Shown: positions 49,735 through 58,780 of the stretch, one piece after another
Layout of the letters: each line of letters starts with the position of its first letter
How positions within the stretch are numbered: position 1 is the stretch's first letter
The notes under the pieces: model-generated
Database searches by the model: none
Seen by the model: only the letters and a program-made list of their open reading frames with translations
What the model was told of the DNA's origin: nothing
Assembly (NCBI RefSeq): GCF_000745475.1
Contig: NZ_JQJJ01000015.1
Coordinates: 124,001 to 188,000, forward strand
Origin: Allobosea sp. UNC402CLCol
GTDB lineage: Bacteria > Pseudomonadota > Alphaproteobacteria > Rhizobiales > Beijerinckiaceae
Length of the DNA stretch: 64,000 bases
Reading direction: 5' to 3'
Made by a program: the position numbers and the translations under genes

Positions 49735-51806
49735 GCGGCCTCCAGGGCGATGTCGATATTGCCGGCCTCGTCGAGCCTGGCGCTCTGGCCGGGGCCGACG
49801 ACGCAGGTGCAGTCGTATTCCTCGATGACGAAGGGCCCGCGCCGCGCCGTGGTATCAAGATTGGCCCGGCCGATCACGGCGATCGCGGCCGCCGACCCGC
49901 TGGCGTTGAACGAGACAATCCGATCGGTCCGGCGCATCGGCGCCTCCACCGCGAATTGCTGGCGCGGCGCGATCAGCGGCAGACGCGCCGTCAGGCGGGC
50001 ATTGACGAGATGCACCGAATCCTTCTGCGAGCGATGGCCATAGGTCCGCTCGTGCTCGCGATGGAATAGCTCGCCCAGCTCTGCGATGTCGAAGCGCCTC
50101 GCCGGCACGGTCAGTTCATAGGCCTGGCCGACATATCGCAGGTCGGCAGCATAGCGGAATTCGGCCTGCGCCAAATCATAGCCTTCCAGCGCGAGGATGC
50201 GGCGGGCATGGGCGCCGAGCTCGGCGAAGAGCTGCTCCAGCCCGGCATCGTCGAGCTCGCCCGCCCGTCGGCGCGACGGCCGCACAAATTCCTGCTCGAC
50301 ATCGCAGCGCAGCAGGCCTAGGGCGCTGAAGACGCCGGCGGCACGCGGGACGATGACGCGGCGGATGCCGAGCGCGCGCGCGACCTCGGCCGCGACCACC
50401 GGGCCGTTGCCGCCGAAGGCGACCAGTGTCGCCTGGCGCGGGTCGCGCCCGCGATAGGTCGAGACCGCCTTGACCGCCCGCGTCATCGTGGTGACCGCCA
50501 GCGTCAACACGCCGCGCGCTGTCTGCTGGAGATCGAGCCCGAGCGGGCACGCGACCTGGTCGTTCAGCGCGGCACGGCCGGCATCGGCCTTGAGCGGGAA
50601 GCTGCCGCCAGCGAGTGCGACATCGTTGATGTAGCCAAGCGTCAGGAAAACGTCCGTCAGCGTCGCCTGCGTTCCGCCGAGGCCATAGCAGACCGGTCCC
50701 GGCCACGCGCCGGCGCTCTGCGGGCCGACCGAGACCTGGTTCATCCGGTCGATCGCGACGATGCTGCCGCCGCCTGCGCCGATCTCGGAGACGTCGATGA
50801 AGGGCATCTTGATCGGATAGCCGCCGCCCTTGACCAGCTTGCTCGACAGATTGATGCCGGCCCCGACCTCGTATTCGGTGGTGCGCGCCGGCTCGCCATG
50901 CTCGATCAGCGCTGCCTTGGCGGTGGTGCCGCCCATGTCGAAGGAGATGATGCTGGGCTCGTCGCCGCCCGAGACTAGTCGCGCGCAGGCGATGACGCCA
51001 GCAGCCGGACCGGATTCAACCAGCGAAGCGGCACGCTTCACCGCCGAGCCCAGGCGCATGATGCCGCCACCGGAATGCATCATCTCGACCTGGCAGGTGA
51101 CGCCGATCGAGGCGAGCCGCGCCGTCAGGGCGCTGGCATAGTTGCGCACGACCGGGCCGATATAGGCGTTCACCACCACGGTCGAGGTGCGCTCGTATTC
51201 GCGGATCTCCGGCAGGATTTCCGAGCCCCGGCAGATATAGACGCCGTCGCCGAGCTCGGCGCGCAGGATCTCCTCAGCCTCGATTTCGTGCTGCGGATTG
51301 GCGTAGGCGTGCAGGAAGCTGATCGCCACGGCTTCGACGCCTTCCTCGCGGAAGCGCTGCGCCGCCCCGACGACATCCTCCCGCGAGAGCGGCACGCGGA
51401 CGGAACCGTCGGGGCCGAGCCGCTCATTGACCTCGAGGCGCAGGCGCCGCGCCGCAAGTGGCTTCGGCTTGTCGTATTGCAGGTCGTAAAGCACCGGGAT
51501 GCGCAGGCGGCGCATCTCGAGCACGTCGCGGAAGCCGGCGGTGGTCAGGAGGCCGGTGCGGGCGCCCTTGTATTCGAGGATAGCGTTGGTCGCGACCGTC
51601 GTCGCATGAACGATGCCGGTGATGCGGTCGGGCGTGGTCTGGTAGTCTTCGACCAGCGCCTTCAGCGCCTGCGCGATGCCGCGGCTGTAATCGTCCGGGG
51701 TCGAGGGCACCTTGCGGGTCTCGATCAGCCCATCGTCGCGCGCGACCACAACATCGGTGAAAGTGCCGCCGATGTCGATGCCGATCCGGTAGCTATGCTG
51801 CGCCAT
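49731..51806 (-). CDS. hyuA: Hydantoinase A/oxoprolinase alpha-subunit family ATPase
   Basis: 691 residues from the ATG at 51806 (MAQHSYRIGIDIGGTFTDVV). The actin-like ATPase fold shows the phosphate-1 motif IGIDIGGTFTDVVVARDDG, HATTVATNAILEYKGARTGL, the second phosphate motif SFDMGGTTAKAALIEHGE and a C-terminal VAFGGNGPVVAAEVARALGI. HyuA couples ATP to ring activation; HyuB carries the hydrolase half. Its 5' end overlaps the upstream ABC ATPase gene by 14 bases. The exact substrate cannot be read from the sequence. Confidence 0.95.
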   Translation of the reverse strand: MAQHSYRIGIDIGGTFTDVVVARDDGLIETRKVPSTPDDYSRGIAQALKALVEDYQTTPDRITGIVHATTVATNAILEYKGARTGLLTTAGFRDVLEMRRLRIPVLYDLQYDKPKPLAARRLRLEVNERLGPDGSVRVPLSREDVVGAAQRFREEGVEAVAISFLHAYANPQHEIEAEEILRAELGDGVYICRGSEILPEIREYERTSTVVVNAYIGPVVRNYASALTARLASIGVTCQVEMMHSGGGIMRLGSAVKRAASLVESGPAAGVIACARLVSGGDEPSIISFDMGGTTAKAALIEHGEPARTTEYEVGAGINLSSKLVKGGGYPIKMPFIDVSEIGAGGGSIVAIDRMNQVSVGPQSAGAWPGPVCYGLGGTQATLTDVFLTLGYINDVALAGGSFPLKADAGRAALNDQVACPLGLDLQQTARGVLTLAVTTMTRAVKAVSTYRGRDPRQATLVAFGGNGPVVAAEVARALGIRRVIVPRAAGVFSALGLLRCDVEQEFVRPSRRRAGELDDAGLEQLFAELGAHARRILALEGYDLAQAEFRYAADLRYVGQAYELTVPARRFDIAELGELFHREHERTYGHRSQKDSVHLVNARLTARLPLIAPRQQFAVEAPMRRTDRIVSFNASGSAAAIAVIGRANLDTTARRGPFVIEEYDCTCVVGPGQSARLDEAGNIDIALEAA

Positions 51807-52665
51807 GGATGTCTTCCCTGGTTTCTGGAGCCACCGCGTCGGCACGGACAGGCAAAGGCGTGCGCCGGCCGGCGAGGCCTTTCGGGACGGCGGCGATGAA
51901 GGCTTGGGTGTAGGGGTGCTGCGGCCGGTCGAGCACATCGAGGCAGGGCCCCTGCTCGACGATCGTCCCTTTCCGCATCACGACGATGCGGCTGCACAGC
52001 GTGCGCACCAGGGCGAGATCGTGGCTGATGAAGAGCAGGGTCAGGCCGAGCTCGCGGGTCAAACGCGACAGCAGGTTGATCACCTGTGCCTGCAGGGAAA
52101 CGTCGAGCGCCGAAACCGGCTCGTCGGCGATCAGCACCTCCGGCTTCATCGCCAGGGCCCGCGCCAGGCCGACGCGCTGGCGCTGCCCGCCGGAGAGTTC
52201 ATGCGGCAAGCGCGGCCCGATCTCGGGGCCGAGCCCGACCCGCGTCAGCAAGTCTGCGATCTCATTCTGGCGCTGCCCCGCGGGCACGCCACGTAATGCC
52301 AACGTCTCGCCGAGGCAGCGCGCCACGCTCTTGCGCGGGTTCAGCGCGCTGCTCGAATCCTGGAAGACCATCTGGACGCGCCGACGCCACGGCCCGGCGT
52401 GATCGCGCATCAGCTCGGCCATCGACTGACCATCGAACAAGACCTCCCCCGAGGTCGGCCGCGCCAGCCCGACCGCGAGGCCGGCCAGCGTCGACTTGCC
52501 CGAGCCGCTCTCGCCGACGATGCCAACGACATCGCCGCGCATGACGTCGAGACTGACATCGTCGAGCGCGACGAGCCGGCTGTCGCGCCCGAGCAGACGG
52601 TCGAACAGCCCGCCTTGCGGGAAGGATTTGGAGACGCAGCGAAGGGAGAGGATCGGGCCGGTCAT
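51793..52665 (-). CDS. Oligopeptide/dipeptide-type ABC transporter ATPase (DppF-like)
   Basis: 290 residues from the ATG at 52665. Walker A is VGIVGESGSGKSTLAGLAVG, the Q-loop is VQMVFQDSSSALNPRKSV, the signature is HELSGGQRQRVGLARALA, Walker B is VLIADEPVSALDVSLQAQ, and the H-loop is LTLLFISHDLALVRTLC. The C-terminal oligopeptide ABC tail is short. It is paired with the other ATPase gene, whose stop overlaps its start by four bases. It energises import of the operon's substrate. Confidence 0.95.
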   Translation of the reverse strand: MTGPILSLRCVSKSFPQGGLFDRLLGRDSRLVALDDVSLDVMRGDVVGIVGESGSGKSTLAGLAVGLARPTSGEVLFDGQSMAELMRDHAGPWRRRVQMVFQDSSSALNPRKSVARCLGETLALRGVPAGQRQNEIADLLTRVGLGPEIGPRLPHELSGGQRQRVGLARALAMKPEVLIADEPVSALDVSLQAQVINLLSRLTRELGLTLLFISHDLALVRTLCSRIVVMRKGTIVEQGPCLDVLDRPQHPYTQAFIAAVPKGLAGRRTPLPVRADAVAPETREDIHGAA

Positions 52666-53627
52666 CGCGGCCTCCAGCAGGCGGTGCGATGACCGGCTTC
52701 GGCGATCAGAGCCGGCATTTCGCTGGTACAGGGCTCGATGACGTGGGGACACCGCGGCGAGAACGGGCAACCGGCCGGCAACCGGCCGAGCCGCGGCGGC
52801 GCGCCCTCAATCGCGGTGAGTGGGCCGACCGGGCCGAAAAGGCTCGGGACGCAGGCCTTGAGCAGGATGGTATAGGGATGGCGCGGCGCGCGTTCGATCG
52901 CCTCGACCGGCCCGTCCTCGACGACCTTGCCACCATACATCACCACGACGCGGTCGACGATCTCGGCGACAAGCTGGAGATTGTGCGAGATGAAGACGAT
53001 GGTGAGGCCGAGCTCGCGGCGCAGTTCCGCGATCAGGTCGACGATCTGGGCTTGGACGGTAACGTCGAGCGCCGTGGTCGGCTCGTCGGCGATCAGCAGA
53101 CGCGGGCGGCAGGCGATCGCCATGGCAATCAGAGCGCGCTGGCGCATGCCGCCGGAGAATTCGTGCGGATAAGAAGCGAGGCGCCGGCCGGCATCGCGGA
53201 TGCCGACGCGCTCGAGCGCCTCCGCCGCGATGCGCCGGGCCTCGGCTGACGAGACGCCGCGATGCTCACGAACCACGTCGGTGATCTGCCGGCCGATGGT
53301 CAGCGCCGGATTGAGCGAGCTCTGCGGATCCTGGAAGACCATGGCGATATCGCGCCCGCGAAGCGCCCGCATACGCTTTTCATCAGCAGCGAGCAGGTCC
53401 TCGCCGTCGAAGAGCACTCGCCCGCCAGTGACGCGAGCCGGCGTGCCGAGGAGTCGCATCGCCGCTAGCATGCTGAGGCTCTTGCCCGAGCCGGATTCGC
53501 CAACGATGCCGACGGCCTCGCCCGCCGCGACGGAAAAGTCGACCCCGCGTACCGCCTCGACCACGCCGCCGCCGGCCGAACGGAAGCCGACGCGCAGGCC
53601 CTCGACGCTGAGCAGTGCCCGGCTCAT
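52662..53627 (-). CDS. Oligopeptide/dipeptide-type ABC transporter ATPase (DppD-like)
   Basis: 321 residues from the ATG at 53627; a longer frame upstream is antisense to nothing known and overlaps the permease gene, so it is rejected. Walker A VGIVGESGSGKSLSMLAAMR, signature HEFSGGMRQRALIAMAIA, Walker B RLLIADEPTTALDVTVQA and H-loop FISHNLQLVAEIV are intact. The C-terminal cysteine cluster GCPFSPRCPHVIEPCTSEMP is the usual oligopeptide-ABC [4Fe-4S]-like tail. Co-translated with neighbours through four-base overlaps. Confidence 0.95.
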   Translation of the reverse strand: MSRALLSVEGLRVGFRSAGGGVVEAVRGVDFSVAAGEAVGIVGESGSGKSLSMLAAMRLLGTPARVTGGRVLFDGEDLLAADEKRMRALRGRDIAMVFQDPQSSLNPALTIGRQITDVVREHRGVSSAEARRIAAEALERVGIRDAGRRLASYPHEFSGGMRQRALIAMAIACRPRLLIADEPTTALDVTVQAQIVDLIAELRRELGLTIVFISHNLQLVAEIVDRVVVMYGGKVVEDGPVEAIERAPRHPYTILLKACVPSLFGPVGPLTAIEGAPPRLGRLPAGCPFSPRCPHVIEPCTSEMPALIAEAGHRTACWRPR

Positions 53628-54508
53628 GCGACCAGCGTCCTGGCTTCGCTGCGCGGGTCGAAGAGTTCGCGCACCGCGTCGCCCAGAAGATTGAAGCCGA
53701 TCACGGTCAGCGAGATGGCGAGGCCCGGGAAGACCGGCAGCCACCATTCGCCGGAATAGATCGCGCTGCGGGCATCTGAGAGCATGGTGCCCCAGCTCGG
53801 CTGCGGCGGCTGCACGCCGAGGCCGACGAAGCTGATCGAGGCCTCGATGACGATGCCGATCGCGACCAGCAGCGTGCCCTGCACGATGATCGGCGACAGA
53901 CAGTTCGGCACTACGTCGCCACTGACGATCTGCCAGTGCGAGGCGCCCTGCAGGAAGCGAGCCCGGACATAGTCGGCCCCGGCGATACGCTTGGCCACCG
54001 CATAGGTGACGCGGGCGAAGACGGGCGAGAACAGGCAGCCGACCAGGACGACGATCTTGACCTCGTTTGGCAAGAGCAGCGGCCCGATCGGCAATGGCCC
54101 GACACCGAGAATGCCGACGATCGCGATCGCCCAGACCAGCAGTGGGATCGAGGCGACGCCATCGACGATGCGCATCACGATTTGCTCGCCGAGCCCGCCC
54201 TTGTAGGCGGCGAAGACCCCGGCGGAGACGCCGATGGCTGCACCGATGAGCACCGCGCCGATTCCGACCGACAGCGAGGCGCGCGCGCCGAACAGGATCC
54301 GGCTCAGTACGTCGCGGCCGCCCTGATCGGTCCCGAGCCAGTGCGCGGCGTCGGGCGCGGCCAGCCTGGCCTCTATATTGAGCGCGAGCGGGTCGTAAGG
54401 CGCGATCAGCGGCGCGAAGATCGCGGCCAGCACGATCAGCCCGACGATGCCGGCTCCGAGCCAGCCGCTCCAGTCGAGGCCATGGAAGGCTTTGCGCAGA
54501 TTGCTCAC
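53624..54508 (-). CDS. ABC transporter permease (DppC-like)
   Basis: 294 residues with an N-terminal membrane helix (WLGAGIVGLIVLAAIFAPLI), the OppC/DppC signature PLALNIEARLAAPDAAHWLG then TDQGGRDVLSRILFGARASL, and five further helices. The EAA coupling loop is AGADYVRARFLQGASHWQIV. It forms the inner-membrane channel with the DppB-like protein. Four-base overlaps at both ends. Confidence 0.95.
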   Translation of the reverse strand: MSNLRKAFHGLDWSGWLGAGIVGLIVLAAIFAPLIAPYDPLALNIEARLAAPDAAHWLGTDQGGRDVLSRILFGARASLSVGIGAVLIGAAIGVSAGVFAAYKGGLGEQIVMRIVDGVASIPLLVWAIAIVGILGVGPLPIGPLLLPNEVKIVVLVGCLFSPVFARVTYAVAKRIAGADYVRARFLQGASHWQIVSGDVVPNCLSPIIVQGTLLVAIGIVIEASISFVGLGVQPPQPSWGTMLSDARSAIYSGEWWLPVFPGLAISLTVIGFNLLGDAVRELFDPRSEARTLVA

Positions 54509-55449
54509 GCCGCGGCCCTCTGGCGCGGGTCGAGTACGCGGTTGACCAGGTCGGCACCGAGATTAGCTAAGACGAAGATCGCGGTGAACAGGAAGACGAT
54601 GCCCTGCAGCAAGAGGAAATCGCGCTGCGAGATTGCGTTCAGCAGCGCGCGTGACAGGCCGGGGATGTTGAAGACCTGCTCGATGATCAGCGCCCAGCCG
54701 AACATGTAGCCGAAGGAGAGCGCCGCGAGATTGACGACCGGCGGCAGCGCGTTGACCAGCGCGTAGAACACGACATGCCGAGAGGAGAGGCCCATGGCGC
54801 GGGCGGTGCGGACATAGTCGCCGCGCAAGGTTTCCTGCAGGCTCGCCTGCGTCATCCGTGCCAGTACGGCGATGTAATAGACCGCGAGCGAGAGCGAGGG
54901 CATCAGGATGCTCTGGAGGTGCAGCGACAGTCCGGCGGAGAGCGGAAAATAACCGCCCGGCGGCAACAGGCGCAGGTCGACAGCGAGAAAGCGGATCAGC
55001 ACGATGCCGAGCCAGAAGGCCGGGATCGACAGGCCGAGCACCGAGGCAAAGCGGCTGATCCGGTCGAAGGCGCCGCCCGGCTTGAGCGCCGACAACACGC
55101 CGATGCCGATGCCGAAGATCAATGCGATCAGGAAGGCGAAGAACACGATCGCCAGCGTCACCGGCAACGCGTTGGCGATCTCGCTCGCGACGTCGCGGCC
55201 GGTGACGAAGGACTTGCCGAAATCCCCGCGCAGGACGTCGCCGAGCCAGGCGGCGTATTGCGAAAGGAAGGGCCGGTCGAGGCCATGCGCCTGCTCGAAC
55301 TGCGCGATCTGCTCTGTCGTGGCGTCGGCCCCGAGCACGATCCGAGCCGGGGAGCCCGGACCGGAGCGCGTCAGCGCAAACAGCGCGAGGCCGACGAAGA
55401 GCAGCGTGCCGATCGAGGAGAGGATGCGACCTGCGATGAGGCGGAACAT
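54505..55449 (-). CDS. ABC transporter permease (DppB-like)
   Basis: 314 residues; begins MFRLIAGRILSSIGTLLFVG, as in OppB/DppB permeases, followed by the periplasmic loop ADATTEQIAQFEQAHGLDRP (the LGLDxP motif) and six membrane helices. The EAA loop reads RGDYVRTARAMGLSSRHVVF. It partners with the DppC-like permease. The substrate-binding protein gene lies 12 bases upstream. Confidence 0.95.
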   Translation of the reverse strand: MFRLIAGRILSSIGTLLFVGLALFALTRSGPGSPARIVLGADATTEQIAQFEQAHGLDRPFLSQYAAWLGDVLRGDFGKSFVTGRDVASEIANALPVTLAIVFFAFLIALIFGIGIGVLSALKPGGAFDRISRFASVLGLSIPAFWLGIVLIRFLAVDLRLLPPGGYFPLSAGLSLHLQSILMPSLSLAVYYIAVLARMTQASLQETLRGDYVRTARAMGLSSRHVVFYALVNALPPVVNLAALSFGYMFGWALIIEQVFNIPGLSRALLNAISQRDFLLLQGIVFLFTAIFVLANLGADLVNRVLDPRQRAAA

Positions 55450-55461
55450 TGCGTGCTCGTT

Positions 55462-57021
55462 TCAGACCTTGATCTCGCCTGGCGCGATGGTAAGGCCCTG
55501 ATTGACCTTCACATCCTGCACCGCCTGCCGCCAGAGATTGGAGGCGTGGACATAGCCGAGCACGCCGAGCGGCGCGTCGCGTGCGGCGAGCGCCTGCAGC
55601 TTGCCATAGGCTTCCTTGAGCTTGGCTTCCTCCGTCTCGGCGAAGGCAGCCGCGAGCGTCTGGTTGAACTCCGGATTGTTGTAGCCGGTACTCTTGGACA
55701 GGACCTGCTCAGGCGTCAGGCAGACCTGCATGATGTAGCTCGGCTCGCCCGGCGACATGAAGACCTGCAGCGCCGCCTGGTGCTCGCCGCGGATCGCCTG
55801 CTGGATCAGCACCGAGAACTCGTAAACCTTGAGGTTGACCTTGATGCCAATCTTGGCGAGCTGGGCCTGCACGAAGATCGCCGCATCCTTGGTGTCGAGC
55901 AGATAGGGCTCGGCCTGGATACTGAGGTCGAATTCGGCACCGGTGGCGTATTTCGACCTGGCGAGCAAGGCCTTGGCCTTGTCGAGATCGAAGCCGAGTT
56001 CCTTGTCCGCCTCGGCGTTGAACCACCAGCCGCGTGCCGGCGCCGGCACGGAGGAAGGATCGAGCAGCCCGTAATAGACCTTCTCCCCAATCGTCTTGCG
56101 GTCGATCGCGGCGGAGACCGCCTTGCGGAAGTTCACGTCGTCGAAGGGGGCTTTCAGGTTGTTGGTGTACATCAACAGCGCGCCACCCAGCGTCGGGCGC
56201 GAGGCGCCGGTGATGCCCGGCATCGTCTTCAGCCGGTTGAACTCGCGCGGCGGCGGCGCACTGATGAGATCGACCTGGCCGGTCAGCAGATAGGCGACGC
56301 GGGTCGCGTCCTCCGGGATCATCTTGACAACGAGCCGATCCCAATGCGGCAGGCCCTTACGCCAGTAGTTCGGGTTCTTCTTGAAGCTGATATAGTCGTT
56401 CGGCTTCCACTCCTCGAAGACGCCGAAGCCGGTGCCGACGCCGGCGGGACGCGACTTGAAATAGTCGTCGCCATGCTCCTTGCGCGAGCCGGACGGGTAG
56501 ATGCCCATGTATTTCGTCAGGAAGTAGAGCCAGGGGCCATACGGCTCCGACAGCTCGAACTGGATCTTGAGCGGATCCAGCACCGTGACCTTGGTGATGC
56601 GGGTGAAGAGCGAGCGGCGCGCCGCCTTGTTGGCGGGGTCGAGCATGTATTCGAAGGAGTATTTCACATCCTCCGCCGTCATCTTCTCGCCGTTGTGAAA
56701 GGTGACGTCGTCGCGCAGGTCGAAAGTGTAGGTCTTCTTGTCGGCCGAGATCACCGGCAGAGCCTTGGCGAGCTGCGGCTTCAGCACGCCGTCGACATCG
56801 TACTCGACCAGGTTCTCGAACACGGTCTGGCCGAGCACCATGGCGTCGTGATTGAGCTGGTTTATCGGATCGATGGTGATCGGATTGCTCGGCAGGACGA
56901 TGGTCAGCGTCTTGCCGTTGTTCGGTTGAGCGTGGAGCAGGCTCGCTGGCAAGAGGCCGCCAAGAGCGCCGCCTGCTGCAGCGGCGAGAAACGCACGGCG
57001 ATGTGTCGGCACGGTCAGCAT
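55462..57021 (-). CDS. ABC transporter substrate-binding protein, family 5 (peptide/nickel type)
   Basis: 519 residues, first gene of the operon. The N-terminus MLTVPTHRRAFLAAAAGGAL then GGLLPASLLHAQPNNGK is a twin-arginine-like signal peptide. The mature protein has the family-5 features TIDPINQLNHDAMVLGQTVF, ENLVEYD, YTFDLRDDVTFHNGEKMTAE (the SBP_bac_5 signature) and DVKYSFEYMLDP. Family members bind peptides, opines, glycosides or nickel. Here the linkage to hyuAB suggests an N-containing ring compound or D-peptide. The promoter region is shared with the divergent lysR gene. Confidence 0.95.
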   Translation of the reverse strand: MLTVPTHRRAFLAAAAGGALGGLLPASLLHAQPNNGKTLTIVLPSNPITIDPINQLNHDAMVLGQTVFENLVEYDVDGVLKPQLAKALPVISADKKTYTFDLRDDVTFHNGEKMTAEDVKYSFEYMLDPANKAARRSLFTRITKVTVLDPLKIQFELSEPYGPWLYFLTKYMGIYPSGSRKEHGDDYFKSRPAGVGTGFGVFEEWKPNDYISFKKNPNYWRKGLPHWDRLVVKMIPEDATRVAYLLTGQVDLISAPPPREFNRLKTMPGITGASRPTLGGALLMYTNNLKAPFDDVNFRKAVSAAIDRKTIGEKVYYGLLDPSSVPAPARGWWFNAEADKELGFDLDKAKALLARSKYATGAEFDLSIQAEPYLLDTKDAAIFVQAQLAKIGIKVNLKVYEFSVLIQQAIRGEHQAALQVFMSPGEPSYIMQVCLTPEQVLSKSTGYNNPEFNQTLAAAFAETEEAKLKEAYGKLQALAARDAPLGVLGYVHASNLWRQAVQDVKVNQGLTIAPGEIKV

Positions 57022-57164
57022 CGGAATTCCCCTCTTTTATAGCAATGCCTTGGCGGCGCCGGAGACCGGCGCCGCGCCGAACCAGGGAAAGCTAGAGCGC
57101 TGAGGCGGCGAATAAAAATAAGAAGTGCTTGCCGCTTGATTGTCTCCCGCTATCGTCTTGAACG
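57022..57164. promoter_or_regulatory. Divergent promoter region, ABC-hyu operon / lysR
   Basis: A 143-base AT-richer gap between the divergent starts of the binding-protein gene and the LysR gene, the classical place for LysR-type regulation. T-N11-A candidates exist but none is distinctive enough to name. Confidence 0.55.
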
Positions 57165-58055
57165 ATGCGCTATACCTTTGGTCAGGCCGAGGCGTTCTAC
57201 TGGGTGGCCCGATTGGGCGGCTTCCGCGCCGCCGCCCTGCATCTCAACCTGTCGCAGCCGACGGTCAGCCTGCGCATCAAGGAGCTCGAGCGCACTTTGG
57301 GCGGCGAATTGTTCGACCGTTCGCTCTACCGCCCGCTGCCGACGACGCTTGGCAATGCGATCTATGCGGATATCGAGCGTTTGCTGGCTCATGCCGAGCA
57401 GGTCCAGCGTCACAGCAAGGACGGCTTGCGCGGCAGGAGCCTTTTACGCATAGGCGCCGCCGATTCCTTCGCCGCCGCGGTCCTCCCGGACCTCCTTGCG
57501 CAGTTGGCTATTCGCCATGCGGAGCTGCAGGTCGATGTCACCGTGGACTTCAGCACCAAGCTCGAACAACTCCTGCTCGACCGCTCGATCGACATTGCCT
57601 TTCTCTCGCAGCCGCGGGCCCATGACGGGATTACGATCGTGCCGCTCTGGATGATCGATCTCGTCTGGGTGGTGGGCGAAGGCCTGCCCTTCGCTGGCAA
57701 TGTCGCGACGCCGGAGAACCTGGTCGATCTGCCGATCTTCACGAATAGCCCGCCATCGGGCCTGTTCACCACGATCCAGATGTGGTTTGGCGCGCAGGGC
57801 CTGAAGCCGCGCCGCCTCAACACCTGCAACCCGCTTACCGTGATCGCCCGCCTCGCGAGCGCCGGCACCGGCGCGGCGATGATCCCGCGCGAGATGATCC
57901 ATCTCTCGGGAGAGAAGCTGGCATTGCGCGTGCTGGAGGCGCGTCCGGCCATCCCATCGCATAACCTGTGTGCGATGTGGTGGAACAACGAATCTGCCGA
58001 TGAATGCAGTTACCTTGCGAACCTCGCTGCCGAGATCGCCAAGGTTGGGCGGTAA
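57165..58055 (+). CDS. LysR-family transcriptional regulator of the divergent operon
   Basis: 296 residues. The N-terminal winged HTH is GQAEAFYWVARLGGFRAAAL, HLNLSQPTVSLRIKELERTL, GGELFDR, and the co-inducer-binding domain follows (LRIGAADSFAAAVLPDLLAQ; IDIAFLSQPRAHDGI; ASAGTGAAMIPREMI). It is divergent from the eight-gene transport/hydantoinase operon, so it most likely activates it in response to the substrate or a product; that role is inferred from position. Confidence 0.93.
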   Translation: MRYTFGQAEAFYWVARLGGFRAAALHLNLSQPTVSLRIKELERTLGGELFDRSLYRPLPTTLGNAIYADIERLLAHAEQVQRHSKDGLRGRSLLRIGAADSFAAAVLPDLLAQLAIRHAELQVDVTVDFSTKLEQLLLDRSIDIAFLSQPRAHDGITIVPLWMIDLVWVVGEGLPFAGNVATPENLVDLPIFTNSPPSGLFTTIQMWFGAQGLKPRRLNTCNPLTVIARLASAGTGAAMIPREMIHLSGEKLALRVLEARPAIPSHNLCAMWWNNESADECSYLANLAAEIAKVGR

Positions 58056-58237
58056 GGCGTGTCTTTGTATGCGAGCGTCCGCTTTTCGGCGAAGGGTGAA
58101 TATCAGCTTGGGGCACGGTGCCAAATCGCTCATCACAAGCGGATTCCCTCACATCGCGTAGGCTGTTGGCCGAGGCAGCCTCCCAGTGATCGCGCCGCCG
58201 ATTGCGGCACGTGCCTTATGCTTGCAAAGGTTGTCGG

Positions 58238-58315
58238 ATGCGGCTCCTTGTCATATCGGACCTTCATTTGGAATTCGGCGCCTTTGAATTCCCCGCAGAC
58301 GCCACCGACATAGAC
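58238..58315 (+). pseudogene. N-terminal fragment of a calcineurin-like metallophosphoesterase
   Basis: From the ATG at 58238: MRLLVISDLHLEFGAFEFPA, DATDID, then a stop. SDLHLEF is the D-x-H metal-binding start of metallophosphoesterases. The sequence after the stop belongs to another gene on the opposite strand, so only the first 26 residues survive. Confidence 0.65.
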
Positions 58316-58319
58316 TAGG

Positions 58320-58415
58320 TGGTCGCCCTGCCTCGCGGCGAGCAGCAGCCGGCCAATCCCGCCCAGGGCGATCGTCGACGGTTCATAGCCGACGATGACG
58401 AAGCTCTTCGACCGG
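58320..58415 (-). pseudogene. Fragment of LigD-type ATP-dependent DNA ligase (OB-fold region)
   Basis: The minus strand reads KSFVIVGYEPSTIALGGIGR, LLLAARQGDHLVYVGGV. This matches the ligase OB-fold motif of LigD/non-homologous end-joining ligases (FVIVGYxPS...G-x-x-x-LLLA...LxYVGxVGTGF). It is joined directly to the metallophosphoesterase fragment at about 58318, where G-T-G-F should follow. Both are leftovers of a deletion or rearrangement. Confidence 0.65.
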
Positions 58416-58493
58416 CAGGGCGAATCGTTCCCTAGCGGAACCGCCTAGGCACAAATCGGTTTGAAGACAGCCGCAGGAACCGGAGCGCCAACG

Positions 58494-58733
58494 ATGGTTT
58501 CGAGACAACCCAAGGAGCCAGGGCTACAACCGACATTTCGGCATCGCGAGCTTTACAGGGAGCGATGTCGTGACGACGACGGCAACATCTACACAGTCAT
58601 AGTCTGGCAAGGCTACCCTGGCCTTGGGACCACATTCTACTCTCTGGACGATGGCACGCCGGTGCACTTCGAGGACGATTGCATCTTCACTATCGTTCCA
58701 ACCGGCGAGCAACTAACTCGGTGTGACGACTAG
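58494..58733 (+). CDS. Small hypothetical protein (79 residues)
   Basis: The ATG at 58494 has GGAG eight bases upstream (a TTG at 58461 is also possible). The product MVSRQPKEPGLQPTFRHREL contains YRERCRDDDGNIYTVIVWQG then TTFYSLDDGTPVHFEDDCIF, a compact beta-rich sequence. Reading composition is lower in GC3 than its neighbours, suggesting foreign origin. No family recognised. Confidence 0.55.
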   Translation: MVSRQPKEPGLQPTFRHRELYRERCRDDDGNIYTVIVWQGYPGLGTTFYSLDDGTPVHFEDDCIFTIVPTGEQLTRCDD

Positions 58734-58780
58734 GTAGCGACCTTGAAACGAAAAGGCCCGGCACCGCGTGAGCGAGCCGG

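Noticed and set aside
53628..54557. N-terminal extension of the DppD-like frame
   Set aside because: It overlaps the DppC-like gene in another frame and is arginine-rich; the ATG at 53627 with a four-base overlap is the credible start.
54775..57042. A 755-codon plus-strand frame opposite the permease and binding-protein genes
   Set aside because: Antisense shadow; both minus-strand genes are unmistakable.
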